From the NCBI GenBank assembly GCA_964398185.1, contig CAYNML010000001.1:1-64000 (forward strand): a stretch of 64,000 bases of DNA, written 5' to 3'. Made by a program: the position numbers and the translations under genes. Source of the stretch: Fen-1058 sp964398185 (GTDB lineage Bacteria > Chloroflexota > Anaerolineae > Fen-1058). Positions 37,840 to 46,099 of the stretch are shown piece after piece; position 1 is the stretch's first letter; each line of letters starts with the position of its first letter. The notes below the pieces were generated by a model, which did no database searches, was not told where the DNA came from, and saw only the letters and a list, made by a program, of their open reading frames with translations.

Positions 37840-37902
37840 CTTGTCCTCCTGCCGGGTAGTATAGCGCGGCGGCTGCGTTCTTCAAAATTTCGATGGCTGA
37901 TC

Positions 37903-37963
37903 AGAAACCGGGTTTCTCCAGTCCAAATGGAATCGAGGTCAGGCATGGAGAAACCCGGTTTCT
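37903..37963. repeat. Dispersed hairpin with AGAAACCGGGTTTCT arms
   Basis: AGAAACCGGGTTTCTCC (37903-37919) and GGAGAAACCCGGTTTCT (37947-37963) are exact inverse copies around 27 bases. The arm is itself nearly palindromic. I recognise this word from other Chloroflexota and cyanobacterial genomes as a dispersed repeat; its function here is unknown. Confidence 0.75.
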
Positions 37964-37984
37964 AGAAGGGCATGAGTTTTTGCC

Positions 37985-38012
37985 TTGACACCTATCGGGC
38001 ACGTTGTAGAAT
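37985..38012 (+). promoter_or_regulatory. Promoter immediately before DUF1385 gene, possible leaderless start
   Basis: TTGACA (37985-37990) and TAGAAT (38007-38012) are 16 bases apart. The start codon at 38019 is only 6 bases past the -10 box, so transcription would begin at or within a base or two of the ATG, giving a leaderless mRNA. Confidence 0.7.
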
Positions 38013-38018
38013 CAAGGC

Positions 38019-38942
38019 ATGGCATATTCACCAGCAGCAACTCAACCTCGTTTCAACTACGGCGGACAGGCCGTCATCGAAGGTGTGATGATGCGCGGCT
38101 CCAAAGCCCTGGCCGTCGCCGTGCGTGATCCCAAGGGACACATCGTCATTCACACCGAACCGATCAGCGCGTCACTCTACAATGGCCGCATCTCGCGCAC
38201 GCCGTTTCTGCGCGGGCTGGCGATGTTGTGGGATTCGCTGGGCCTGGGCATGCGCGCGTTGATGTATTCCGCCAACGTGGCGACGGGCGAAGTGGGCGTG
38301 GAATTCAAGGGACCCATCGCGTGGGGCACCACCGCCGTGGCGCTGATCATCGCGCTGCTGGTCTTCCTGCTGGTGCCGCGCGGGCTGGCGAGCTTGCTCG
38401 AGCCGACGTTCGGGCCGTGGGTCAGCGCCTTCGCGGAAGGCGTCGTCCGGTTGCTGCTCTTCATCGGCTACATCTGGCTGATTGCGCGCATGGAAGACAT
38501 CAAGCGCGTGTTTGCCTATCACGGCGCGGAACACAAGACGATCAACGCCTACGAAGCCGGCCTCGATCTCAATGTGCCGAACGTTCAGCGCCAGACGGTG
38601 CAGCATCCGCGCTGCGGCACGGCTTTCCTGTTGACGGTGGTGGTGTTCTCGATCTTCCTGTTCGCGCCGCTGAATGTGCTGTTCCCCTACGGCCTGGGCC
38701 TGGTCTTGCGCATTCTGTTGCTGCCCGTGGTGGCGATGCTGGCTTACGAATATATCCGTTTCTCGGCGCGGCATCTGGACAACCCGATCATTCACGCCAT
38801 CACCGTGCCCAACCTGGCGATGCAGAAGTTGACCACGCGCGAGCCTGACGACACGATGGTGCAAGTGGCGATCGAAGCGCTGAAGAAAGTGCTAGACGCC
38901 GAGCAGAATCGTCCGCTCAATCCCGAATATCTTATTCCGTAG
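38019..38942 (+). CDS. DUF1385 membrane protein
   Basis: Integral membrane protein of 307 residues with the family opening NYGGQAVIEGVMMRGSKALA and a central RVFAYHGAEHKTINAYEAG with HPRCGTAFLL, which are the DUF1385 hallmarks. It has several TM helices (about 105-125, 145-165, 205-250). Family function is unknown; it is widespread in Gram-positive-related and Chloroflexota bacteria. Its promoter lies so close that the message may be leaderless. Confidence 0.9.
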   Translation: MAYSPAATQPRFNYGGQAVIEGVMMRGSKALAVAVRDPKGHIVIHTEPISASLYNGRISRTPFLRGLAMLWDSLGLGMRALMYSANVATGEVGVEFKGPIAWGTTAVALIIALLVFLLVPRGLASLLEPTFGPWVSAFAEGVVRLLLFIGYIWLIARMEDIKRVFAYHGAEHKTINAYEAGLDLNVPNVQRQTVQHPRCGTAFLLTVVVFSIFLFAPLNVLFPYGLGLVLRILLLPVVAMLAYEYIRFSARHLDNPIIHAITVPNLAMQKLTTREPDDTMVQVAIEALKKVLDAEQNRPLNPEYLIP

Positions 38943-38948
38943 GCCCAT

Positions 38949-38983
38949 GGGCTTGAGGTGCGGCACATCTCAAGCCCTTTTTT
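38949..38983 (+). terminator. Rho-independent terminator after DUF1385 gene
   Basis: GGGCTTGAG (38949-38957) pairs with CTCAAGCCC (38969-38977) and is followed by six Ts. Confidence 0.85.
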
Positions 38984-39038
38984 GTCGCATAGAGCAAGCG
39001 GCTCACTTGCTCACTATTATCCACACCAAGGAGAGAAC

Positions 39039-39971
39039 ATGCGTAACAAGATTTCGATCATTGGAGCAGGAAACGTCGGCGCGTCGTGCGCGCTGTGGCT
39101 GGCGCAGGCCAACGTGGCCGATCTGGTGCTGGTGGACATTCCACAGGCCGAGACGATGCCGGTGGGCAAGTCGCTGGACCTGCTGCAGGCCGGTCCCATC
39201 ATCGGCTACAACTCGCGCGTCGTGGGCACGGCCAACGGCTCGTATGACGGCACCGAAAATTCCGACATCATCATCATCACCGGCGGCCTGCCGCGCAAGC
39301 CCGGCATGAGTCGCGAAGACCTCGTCGGCGCGAACCAGCAGGTGATCACCAACATCATCGACAATGCGCTGCCCCGCTCGCCGAACGCCATCGTCATCGT
39401 CGTGACCAATCCGCTGGATACGATGACGTATCTGGCTTACAAGCATTCCAAACTGCCCAAGCAGCGCGTCATCGGGCAGGCGGGCATTCTGGACAGCGCG
39501 CGCTTTGCGGCTTTTGTGGCGCAGGAACTCAACGTGGCGATCGAGAACGTGCAGACCGTGGTGCTGGGCGGCCACGGCGATGAGATGGTGCCGCTCACGC
39601 GCTATTCCACCGTCTTTGGCGTGCCGTTGACCGAGTGGTTGTCGCCTGAGAAGTTGAACGCCATCGTCGAGCGCACCCGCAAGGGCGGCGGCGAGATCGT
39701 CAACCTGTTGAAGACCAGCGCGTACTATGCGCCCGGCGCGGCGCTGGCCAAGATGGCGATTGCGGTGCTGACTGATCAAAAACTCATCGTGCCGTGCTCG
39801 GCCTATCTGGAAGGCGAATACGGCCTCAACGACATTTGCTTCGGCGTGCCGGTGAAGCTGGGCGCCAACGGCATCGAGCAGATTATCGAGCTCAAGCTCA
39901 CCGCCGAAGAAAAGGCTATGGCTGAAAAGTCGGTGGGCATCATTCGCGACACGATGAAGGCGCTGAAGTAA
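39039..39971 (+). CDS. mdh: Malate dehydrogenase (lactate-dehydrogenase-like type)
   Basis: NAD-dependent malate dehydrogenase of 310 residues interconverting malate and oxaloacetate. The Rossmann motif is ISIIGAGNVGASCALWLA, with IPQAETMPVGKSLDLLQAGP, IITGGLPRKPGMSREDL (substrate Arg in the R-K-P-G-M-S-R segment, which marks malate rather than lactate enzymes), VTNPLDTMTYLAY, GQAGILDSARF and GGHGDEMVPLTRYS (catalytic His). AAGGAGAG lies 6 bases before ATG. PEP carboxykinase is encoded 1.5 kb further on, giving a malate-oxaloacetate-PEP link. Confidence 0.95.
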   Translation: MRNKISIIGAGNVGASCALWLAQANVADLVLVDIPQAETMPVGKSLDLLQAGPIIGYNSRVVGTANGSYDGTENSDIIIITGGLPRKPGMSREDLVGANQQVITNIIDNALPRSPNAIVIVVTNPLDTMTYLAYKHSKLPKQRVIGQAGILDSARFAAFVAQELNVAIENVQTVVLGGHGDEMVPLTRYSTVFGVPLTEWLSPEKLNAIVERTRKGGGEIVNLLKTSAYYAPGAALAKMAIAVLTDQKLIVPCSAYLEGEYGLNDICFGVPVKLGANGIEQIIELKLTAEEKAMAEKSVGIIRDTMKALK

Positions 39972-40043
39972 AGCGTACTGCGTAATGCGTAAAACGTAAC
40001 GTACGCCTGCGCTGCTTTACGTTTTACGTTTCACGTTTTACTC
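39968..40043. repeat. GTAAAACG word array between mdh and larA-like genes
   Basis: Starts with GTAATGCGTAAAACGTAACG words and continues as the reverse complement (CTTTACGTTTTACGTTTCACG) up to the GTG start of the next gene, filling the whole spacer. The second half can pair with the first. Confidence 0.75.
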
Positions 40044-41384
40044 GTGAACCTCCCTCCCGACTGGTCGCTCACTACCCTCGAACCAAAGCCCTCCACGCCG
40101 CTGCCCGATTTGCGCGCGGCGGTGGAGGGCGCTTTGGCGCGACCGCTGTCTGCTCCCCGTCTGATTGATCTGGCTTCTCCGGCGACGCGAGTGTGCCTTG
40201 TCTTCACCGATGCCACGCGCGCCTGTCCCGATCACATCATCGTCCCGGCGCTCCTGCGTGAACTCGATCGCGCTCACGTGCCCGACGATCACATCACGCT
40301 GTTGTGCGCCACGGGTCTGCATCGGCCCAGCACGCACGCGGAGAAGATCGCCAAGTTAGGCGAGGAGGTGGTGAGGCGTTATCGCGTGATTGATCACGAT
40401 CCGCGTCATTGCGAGCGCGGTTTGCGAAGCAATCTCATTCCCGGACGGCGAGAGATTGCTTCGTCGCATCCTTCGATTGTGCAGCGAAAAGATGCTGCTT
40501 CGCTCAGGATGCTCCTCGCAATGACGCAGCCTGATTCAATTGCTGTGAACCGTCTACTATGGGAAAGCGATCTCATCATCGCCACGGGTGTGGTGGAACC
40601 GCATCAATATGCTGGTTATTCCGGCGGCGGCAAAACGGTGGTGATCGGCTGCGGGAGTGAAGAGACGATCGGGTTGACGCACGGGCCGCAGTTTTTGGAT
40701 CAGCCCGGTGTGCGCCTGGGACAGATCGACGGCAATCCCTTTCAGCAGTTCGTGCGAGATGCGGCGCCAGCAATCGGGTTGAAATTCGTCGTCAACGTTG
40801 TGCTCGATGGAAAGGGTGCAGCGATCGCCGTGCAGGCCGGTGATCCGCTTGCGGTGCATGACGCGTTGGTTGCCGTGGCCCGATCGGTTTACGAGGTCCC
40901 GATCGATCAGCTGTACGATGTGGTGATCGCGCCGGTCGATCCACCCAAGGACGTGAATCTCTATCAGGCCAGCCGCGCGGCGACCTATATCGGTTTGTGC
41001 GCCACGCCCCCCATTCGCCCAAGTAGCGTTATAATTGTGGCGGCCCAATGTCCGGAAGGCGCCGGGCAGGGACGCGGCGAAGAACGCTTCTTCAAGGCCC
41101 TGTCGCAGGCGACCGATCTTCAACACCTGCTGGCCCAGTACCGGCGCGACGGCTGCCAGGCCGGCGAGCAGCGCGCCTATCTGCTGGCCCAGGTGCTGCT
41201 GAAGTATGAAGTGGTGGTGGCGGGCAGCCTGTGTCCTCAGGTGGTGGAAGCCTGCCACCTGATTGCGGCGTCTTCGCTGGACGCAGCGATCGAGTATGCG
41301 CGACGACGAATCGGCGCAGCTGCCCAAGTGCTGTATTTACCCCACCCATTGCAGACCGTGACGAGTGTTACACATCGCGCCTAG
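40044..41384 (+). CDS. LarA-like (DUF2088) protein with in-frame repeat insertion
   Basis: Protein of 446 residues of the lactate-racemase (LarA) superfamily, enzymes that use a nickel-pincer nucleotide to shuttle hydride. Matching segments: VFTDATRACPDHI, LCATGLHRPSTHAEKIAKLG and VEPHQYAGYSGGGKTVVIG, with the Lys that would bind the cofactor. Between RYRVIDHDP and VNRLLWESDLIIATG the sequence is replaced by a translated 125-bp inverted-repeat element (40403-40527), yet the frame stays open. The usual LGTTSxGTPVxVNR stretch is not recognisable before VNR. GTG 40044 has no clear ribosome site. It may be functional with a surface insertion, or decaying. Confidence 0.85.
   Translation: MNLPPDWSLTTLEPKPSTPLPDLRAAVEGALARPLSAPRLIDLASPATRVCLVFTDATRACPDHIIVPALLRELDRAHVPDDHITLLCATGLHRPSTHAEKIAKLGEEVVRRYRVIDHDPRHCERGLRSNLIPGRREIASSHPSIVQRKDAASLRMLLAMTQPDSIAVNRLLWESDLIIATGVVEPHQYAGYSGGGKTVVIGCGSEETIGLTHGPQFLDQPGVRLGQIDGNPFQQFVRDAAPAIGLKFVVNVVLDGKGAAIAVQAGDPLAVHDALVAVARSVYEVPIDQLYDVVIAPVDPPKDVNLYQASRAATYIGLCATPPIRPSSVIIVAAQCPEGAGQGRGEERFFKALSQATDLQHLLAQYRRDGCQAGEQRAYLLAQVLLKYEVVVAGSLCPQVVEACHLIAASSLDAAIEYARRRIGAAAQVLYLPHPLQTVTSVTHRA
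40403..40527. mobile_element. MITE-like element inserted inside the larA-like gene
   Basis: 125 bp with perfect 13-base inverted ends GCGTCATTGCGAG and CTCGCAATGACGC, inner GAAGCAATCTC/GAGATTGCTTC, and a central GCATCC...GGATGC hairpin. All bases are in the open reading frame of the LarA-like gene and read without a stop, encoding about 42 residues. It is the same family as 26573 and 32160. Confidence 0.88.
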
Positions 41385-41428
41385 CGATAGACAGCGCTGT
41401 CCCGCGCGATCGTGCCAAGGAGATCAAC

Positions 41429-43027
41429 ATGGGTATACCCAGCAGTTACGGACTTGAGCAGCATGGTTTGAAGCCAATGCAGGCCGTGCATTGGAATCTG
41501 GCTCCCGCCGAATTGGTGGAGCAGGCGGTGCGGCGCGGCGAGGTCAAGCTGACACAGGACGGGCCGATCGTGGTGATGACCAAGCCGCATACCGGCCGCT
41601 CGCCCAACGATAAGTACATCGTGCGCGAACCGTCCAGCGCCGATCAGATCTGGTGGGCCAAGAACGGCGAGCTCAGCGAAGCGCAGTTTGATCGGCTGCA
41701 CCAGCGCACGCTGCAATACCTGAGCGAGCGTGAATTGTTCGTGCGCGATCTGTATGCCTGCGCCGATCCGGCCAATCGCTTGCGGGTGCGCCTCATCGAC
41801 GAAGTGGCGTGGACCAATCTGTTCGCCCACAACCTCTTCATCCGCCCGCCGGCGGAAGACCTGCCTGACTTCCAGCCGGACTTCACGATTTTGCACGCGC
41901 CTGAGTTGAAGGCCGATCCGGCCGTTGACCAGACGCGCACGGAAACCGTCATCGCCATCAACTTTGCCAGGCGCATCGTTTTGATCATGGGCACGCGCTA
42001 TGCGGGCGAGATCAAGAAATCGATCTTCACGGCGCTGAATTACCTGATGCCGCAGCGGGGCGTGCTGCCCATGCACTGCTCGGCTAACATCGGGTCGAAG
42101 GGCGATACGGCTTTGTTCTTCGGTTTGTCAGGCACTGGCAAGACCACCCTCAGCGCCGATCCCAAGCGCGGCCTCATCGGCGACGACGAGCACGGCTGGG
42201 GCGCCGACGGTGTCTTCAACTTTGAAGGCGGCTGTTACGCCAAAGTCATCAAGCTTTCCCCGATCGCCGAACCGGAAATCTATGCCACGACCAAGCGCTT
42301 CGGTACGGTGCTGGAGAATGTGGTCATGGACCAGACCACGCGCGCGCTGCTGCTCGATCTGGATACGATCACCGAGAACACGCGCGCGGCGTATCCGATC
42401 GAGTTCATCGCCAACGCGGTCATTCCCGGCGTCGGCAAACATCCAAAGAATATCATGTTCCTGACGGCGGATGCGTTTGGCGTGCTGCCGCCGATCAGCA
42501 AGCTGACACCCGAGCAGGCGATGTATCACTTCCTCAGCGGTTACACGGCCAAGCTCGCCGGGACCGAGCGCGGTGTCACTGAGCCGCAGGCCACGTTCAG
42601 CACCTGCTTTGGCGCGCCCTTCCTGCCGCTGCATCCCACGGTCTATGCCAGGCTGCTGGGCGAGCGATTGGCGGAGCATAAAGCGCAAGTGTGGTTAGTC
42701 AACACGGGCTGGAGCGGCGGGCCGTACGGCGTGGGGCAGCGCATGAAGATTGCGTACACGCGCGCCATGGTGCACGCCGCCCTCAACGGCGAGCTGGACG
42801 AAGTGCCGACGGAGCTTGATCCGATCTTCGGGCTGCCCATGCCCGTCGCCTGCCCCGCCGTGCCGGACGAAGTGCTTAATCCGCGCAACACATGGGCGGA
42901 CAAAGAGGCGTATGATCAGAAGGCGCGCGAACTCGCCGGGTTGTTCGTGAAGAACTTTGAGCAGTTCTTGGTCATTCACGACTCATTCGACATGCAAGCG
43001 ATCCGGGCGGCAGGACCGCAAGTGTAA
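41429..43027 (+). CDS. pckA: Phosphoenolpyruvate carboxykinase (ATP)
   Basis: ATP-type PEPCK of 532 residues converting oxaloacetate and ATP to PEP, CO2 and ADP. Diagnostic segments: TGRSPNDKYIVREP (oxaloacetate Arg), the Walker-type GLSGTGKTTLSADP, the metal site GDDEHGWGADGVFN, and YTAKLAGTERGVTEPQATFS. AAGGAGAT lies just before the ATG. It follows the LarA-like gene and, with mdh nearby, links the four-carbon acids to PEP. Start is certain because the Met is followed by the family N-terminus. Confidence 0.96.
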   Translation: MGIPSSYGLEQHGLKPMQAVHWNLAPAELVEQAVRRGEVKLTQDGPIVVMTKPHTGRSPNDKYIVREPSSADQIWWAKNGELSEAQFDRLHQRTLQYLSERELFVRDLYACADPANRLRVRLIDEVAWTNLFAHNLFIRPPAEDLPDFQPDFTILHAPELKADPAVDQTRTETVIAINFARRIVLIMGTRYAGEIKKSIFTALNYLMPQRGVLPMHCSANIGSKGDTALFFGLSGTGKTTLSADPKRGLIGDDEHGWGADGVFNFEGGCYAKVIKLSPIAEPEIYATTKRFGTVLENVVMDQTTRALLLDLDTITENTRAAYPIEFIANAVIPGVGKHPKNIMFLTADAFGVLPPISKLTPEQAMYHFLSGYTAKLAGTERGVTEPQATFSTCFGAPFLPLHPTVYARLLGERLAEHKAQVWLVNTGWSGGPYGVGQRMKIAYTRAMVHAALNGELDEVPTELDPIFGLPMPVACPAVPDEVLNPRNTWADKEAYDQKARELAGLFVKNFEQFLVIHDSFDMQAIRAAGPQV

Positions 43028-43046
43028 TCTGCGCTTCACAAATACA

Positions 43047-43082
43047 GCGCCTAACTTGTGCATGAGTTAGGCGCTTTCTCTT
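43047..43082 (+). terminator. Rho-independent terminator after pckA
   Basis: GCGCCTAACT (43047-43056) pairs with AGTTAGGCGC (43065-43074), followed by TTTCTCTT. Confidence 0.85.
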
Positions 43083-43135
43083 GTCCGCGCTGGAGGCATG
43101 CGAAATGGGGACGGGGCTTCAAGCGAATCGACGAC

Positions 43136-43864
43136 TTAAGCGGTAACCTTGCTTACCCACACACCCGCACCGATCAGCCCGGCATTCGGTCCGAGTTCGG
43201 CGCGCACGATCTGCACCTTCTCGATCGAGGTCACGTTGACGCGCTCGGTCACCGTGCGCCGGATCGGATCGAGCAGCAGATCGCCTGCCTGCGAAACGCC
43301 GCCGCCGATNNNNNNNNNNNNNNNNNNNNNNNNNNNNNNNNNNNNNNNNNNNNNNNNNNNNNNNNNNNNNNNNNNNNNNNNNNNNNNNNNNNNNNNNNNN
43401 NNNNNNNNNCCGTTGATCACCAGCCCGCCGCCGATGCCGGTGCCGATGCCCAGACACGCGATCGTATCAACGCCGCGTCCCGCGCCAAAGGTATATTCAC
43501 CCAGCGTCATCGCGCGCGCATCGTTGAGCAAAAACGTGGGCAGCTGCACCCGATCGGCGATCGTGTCCCGCAGCGGAACATTGGGCCACGTGCCGGGCAG
43601 ATTGGGCAGGAAGATCACCAGGCCGCGATCGAGATCAAGCACGCCCGGCACGCCGATGCCCACACCGCCGATGTCGGATTTCTTCAAGCCGCTGTCGCCG
43701 ATGACCTGCTCGATCAGGAGCGCCATGCGCTGCATGACAGCCGCGTGACCTTCACGGGCCAGCGTCGGGATCGACGTGAGATAGTCGTGTGCGCCGGTGC
43801 CGGTGTTGATCACCGCCGCGCGCAGATTGGTACCGCCCAGATCGACGCCAATGACTTGGTTCAT
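43136..43864 (-). CDS. ROK-family sugar kinase (split by scaffold gap)
   Basis: ROK kinase opening with VIGVDLGGTNLRAAVIN (phosphate-binding DLGGT) and continuing with GVGIGVPGVLDLDRG, LPTFLLNDARAMTLGEYTFG (catalytic Asp) and CLGIGTGIGGGLVIN, after which 100 N intervene; the C-terminal GAGVWVSKVTA is beyond. The zinc-binding CXCGXXGC region falls in the gap. Normal ROK kinases are about 310-330 residues, so about 70-90 residues may be missing. It would phosphorylate glucose, mannose, N-acetylhexosamine or a related sugar. It is the last gene of the leftward sugar operon. Confidence 0.88.
   Translation of the reverse strand: MNQVIGVDLGGTNLRAAVINTGTGAHDYLTSIPTLAREGHAAVMQRMALLIEQVIGDSGLKKSDIGGVGIGVPGVLDLDRGLVIFLPNLPGTWPNVPLRDTIADRVQLPTFLLNDARAMTLGEYTFGAGRGVDTIACLGIGTGIGGGLVINXXXXXXXXXXXXXXXXXXXXXXXXXXXXXXXXXXIGGGVSQAGDLLLDPIRRTVTERVNVTSIEKVQIVRAELGPNAGLIGAGVWVSKVTA
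43310..43409. other. Scaffold gap (100 N) inside the ROK kinase gene
   Basis: 100 unknown bases within an otherwise intact coding region; true length unknown. Confidence 0.98.
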
Positions 43865-43882
43865 GGCTCTCAGCTAGTGCTC

Positions 43883-43930
43883 CCGCTGGACGAAAGTCCA
43901 GCGGCTGGAAACGGCGGACTTTCGTCCGCC
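43883..43930. repeat. Two hairpins with GAAA and TTTC loops
   Basis: CCGCTGGAC-GAAA-GTCCAGCGG (43883-43904) has a 9-bp perfect stem, and GGCGGAC-TTTC-GTCCGCC (43913-43930) a 7-bp one. The loops are reverse complements, so each strand displays one GAAA-type loop. They lie between the ROK kinase and isomerase genes. Confidence 0.75.
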
Positions 43931-43942
43931 TTGAGCAGCAGG

Positions 43943-44857
43943 TTAGTGGATGTACGGCCTCAACACGTCGCGCGAGATCATGAAGCCGCGCTTCACCAGC
44001 TCTTCGGTCTTCTCGAAAGCGCGATCTTCATGCTCGATGCTGATCACGTAGTCATAGCCCACGCCGTACAACGCGCTGATGAACTGCGCCCAGTTCACGT
44101 CGCCCAGGCCGGGGATGCGCGGAATCTGCCAGCCCATGCCCAGCGACAGGATGCCGCGCTGGTACAGCTGCTCCCGATCGATGCGCAAATCTTTGGCGTG
44201 CACGTGGAAGATGCGCGGGCCGAACTCGTACACCACGCGCACCGGATCGATCATCTGCCAGATCAAGTGCGACGGATCGAGGTTGAGGCCGAAGTTCTGA
44301 TCGGGAATGATCTCCCACATCTTGCGCCACACGTATGGCGAAATCGCCAGGTTGTTGCCGCCGGGCCACTCGTCGTTGGAGAAGATCATCGGGCAGTTCT
44401 CGATCGCGATCTTCACGCCGTGATCGTTGGCAAACCTGACGATCGTCGGCCACACCTTGGCGTACTCGTCGAGGTTCTCTTCCAGCGTCTTGTGCTTGTC
44501 GCGCCCGACGAACGTGCCCACGATCGAGACGTTCAGCATCTCGGCGGCGACGATGACCTTCTTGAGGTGATCGATCACGCCTGTGCGGTGTTCCAGATCG
44601 GGGTGCAGCGGATTGGGATAGTATCCCAGCGATGAGATTTCCAGGCCGTGCTTCCTGATCATGCTCTGAATCTTCCTGGCTTGCGACGCATTCAGGGTTG
44701 CCACATCGACGTGCGTCACGCCCGCATAGCGTCGATCGGCTTTACCAACGGGCCAGCAGGCCAATTCCAGCATCTCGAAGCCGTTGCCCGCCGCCCATTT
44801 GGCGAGGTCCTCCAGCGACATCTTGGGGAAAGCTGCGCTCATCAATCCGAGTTTCAT
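43943..44857 (-). CDS. Sugar phosphate isomerase/epimerase (TIM-barrel, AP-endonuclease-2 fold)
   Basis: Metal-dependent isomerase/epimerase-like protein of 304 residues, starting MKLGLMSAAFPKMSLEDLAK. Likely metal ligands are seen in VKIAIENCPM (Glu), GLNLDPSHLI (Asp/His), IFHVHAKDLR (His) and VISIEHEDR (Glu). IolE, IolI and IolH of inositol catabolism and xylose isomerase share this fold. The reaction on its substrate is unknown; position between a sugar kinase and a Gfo/Idh oxidoreductase suggests a sugar-acid or keto-sugar intermediate. Confidence 0.88.
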   Translation of the reverse strand: MKLGLMSAAFPKMSLEDLAKWAAGNGFEMLELACWPVGKADRRYAGVTHVDVATLNASQARKIQSMIRKHGLEISSLGYYPNPLHPDLEHRTGVIDHLKKVIVAAEMLNVSIVGTFVGRDKHKTLEENLDEYAKVWPTIVRFANDHGVKIAIENCPMIFSNDEWPGGNNLAISPYVWRKMWEIIPDQNFGLNLDPSHLIWQMIDPVRVVYEFGPRIFHVHAKDLRIDREQLYQRGILSLGMGWQIPRIPGLGDVNWAQFISALYGVGYDYVISIEHEDRAFEKTEELVKRGFMISRDVLRPYIH

Positions 44858-44868
44858 GATTCCTCCTT

Positions 44869-44946
44869 GAAAAGTGATGAGTGACGAGTGATGAGTGAAG
44901 TGTCAATGTTGACGAACTGCAATTCACTCTTCACGTTTCACTCTTC
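44869..44946. repeat. GTGATGAGTGA word array between two operon genes
   Basis: Repeats of GTGATGAGTGAC followed by partial inverse copies (CTCTTCACGTTTCACTCTTC) fill the spacer between the isomerase and Gfo/Idh genes. It interrupts the otherwise tight operon. Confidence 0.65.
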
Positions 44947-46093
44947 AATCAACATTCACCCAACGTCCCTCTTTCGCACTGCGGAAGATCGCCTCGCCCA
45001 CGCGCAGGGCGCGATGGCCGTCTTCAAACGTCGGGAAATCGGGCCGGGCGTTGAAGTCGCCCGCTTCGATGTAGCGATAAACCGCCATATACAACTGCTT
45101 GAACGTATCGGGGAAGCCCTCGTTGTGGCCGCCGGGATACGCGGCCAACGACCGCACTTCAGGCGCCAGCAGCGACGGATCTTTCAGCATCAATTCGTTG
45201 GGCCGCGCGCGATGGTTGATCCACAACTCGTTGGGCCGCTCGCCGTCCCAGACAAGGGCCGACTGCGCCCCATCGATTTCATAGTACAGCCGATTCTTGC
45301 GTCCCGCACACACCTGCGCGACCGTCATCACACCGCGTGCGCCGCCGCGGTAGCGCAGCATCACCGTCGCATAATCCTCGGTGTTGATGGGCTGTTCGAC
45401 GTATTCCACCGCCGTCTGCAACTTGCCCGTGAAGGTTTCCACTGGCTGCGTCGGCTTTTTCCGCGTCTTGAGGAACGTCGCGAAATCGGCGAACACCGCT
45501 TCGATCTGCAAGCCCGTGATGAACGTCGTCAAATCGAGCCAGTGCGATCCGATGTCGGCCACGGCGCGCATGTCGCCGCTGAACTGCGGCTCCAGCCGCC
45601 AGTTCCAGTCGGTGGGCAGCAGCAGCCAGTCCTGCAAGTACGACCCCTGCACGATGTACACCTCGCCGATTGCGCCGCTCTGCACCATCTGCCGCGCCTG
45701 ATGCGACAACGGATAGAAGCGAATGTTGAAGTTGACGGCATTGACCAACTGCTTCTCTTGCGCTAACTTCACCAACTCGATCGATTCCGCTGACGACATC
45801 GCCAATGGTTTCTCGCACACCACGTGCTTGCCTGCCAGCAGCGCCGCCTTCGCCTGCGGATGATGCACATGGTTGGGCGAAGTGATGTGCACGACGTTGA
45901 TTTCAGGATCAGCGATCAACGCTTCGGCGGTGTCGTAGTATTTCTCGATGTGCATGGCCTTGGCCTTCTCGGCTACGCCGTCAGCGCGCGGCCCGGCCAC
46001 GGCGACGACCTCGATGCCCAGACGCCGCAGCGCCTCCACATGCGCCGGCCCGATAAAGCCCGTCCCAATCACGCCTACTTTCAGATCAGCCAT
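44945..46093 (-). CDS. Gfo/Idh/MocA-family oxidoreductase
   Basis: NAD(P)-dependent sugar or polyol dehydrogenase type, 382 residues. Rossmann start VGVIGTGFIGPAHVEALRR, the catalytic-site segment GKHVVCEKPLAMSSAESIEL (Lys of EKP), and C-terminal domain with DIGSHWLDLTTFI (His). Members oxidise inositols, glucose-6-phosphate analogues and related substrates. It lies 6 bases after the DeoC gene and 87 before the TIM-barrel gene. It is one of three paralogous Gfo/Idh proteins in this cluster. Confidence 0.9.
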   Translation of the reverse strand: MADLKVGVIGTGFIGPAHVEALRRLGIEVVAVAGPRADGVAEKAKAMHIEKYYDTAEALIADPEINVVHITSPNHVHHPQAKAALLAGKHVVCEKPLAMSSAESIELVKLAQEKQLVNAVNFNIRFYPLSHQARQMVQSGAIGEVYIVQGSYLQDWLLLPTDWNWRLEPQFSGDMRAVADIGSHWLDLTTFITGLQIEAVFADFATFLKTRKKPTQPVETFTGKLQTAVEYVEQPINTEDYATVMLRYRGGARGVMTVAQVCAGRKNRLYYEIDGAQSALVWDGERPNELWINHRARPNELMLKDPSLLAPEVRSLAAYPGGHNEGFPDTFKQLYMAVYRYIEAGDFNARPDFPTFEDGHRALRVGEAIFRSAKEGRWVNVD

Positions 46094-46099
46094 GAATTT

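Noticed and set aside
43058..44635. 525-codon plus-strand frame running through the gap
   Set aside because: It reads through 100 N and is opposite the ROK kinase and TIM-barrel genes, which have clear motifs.
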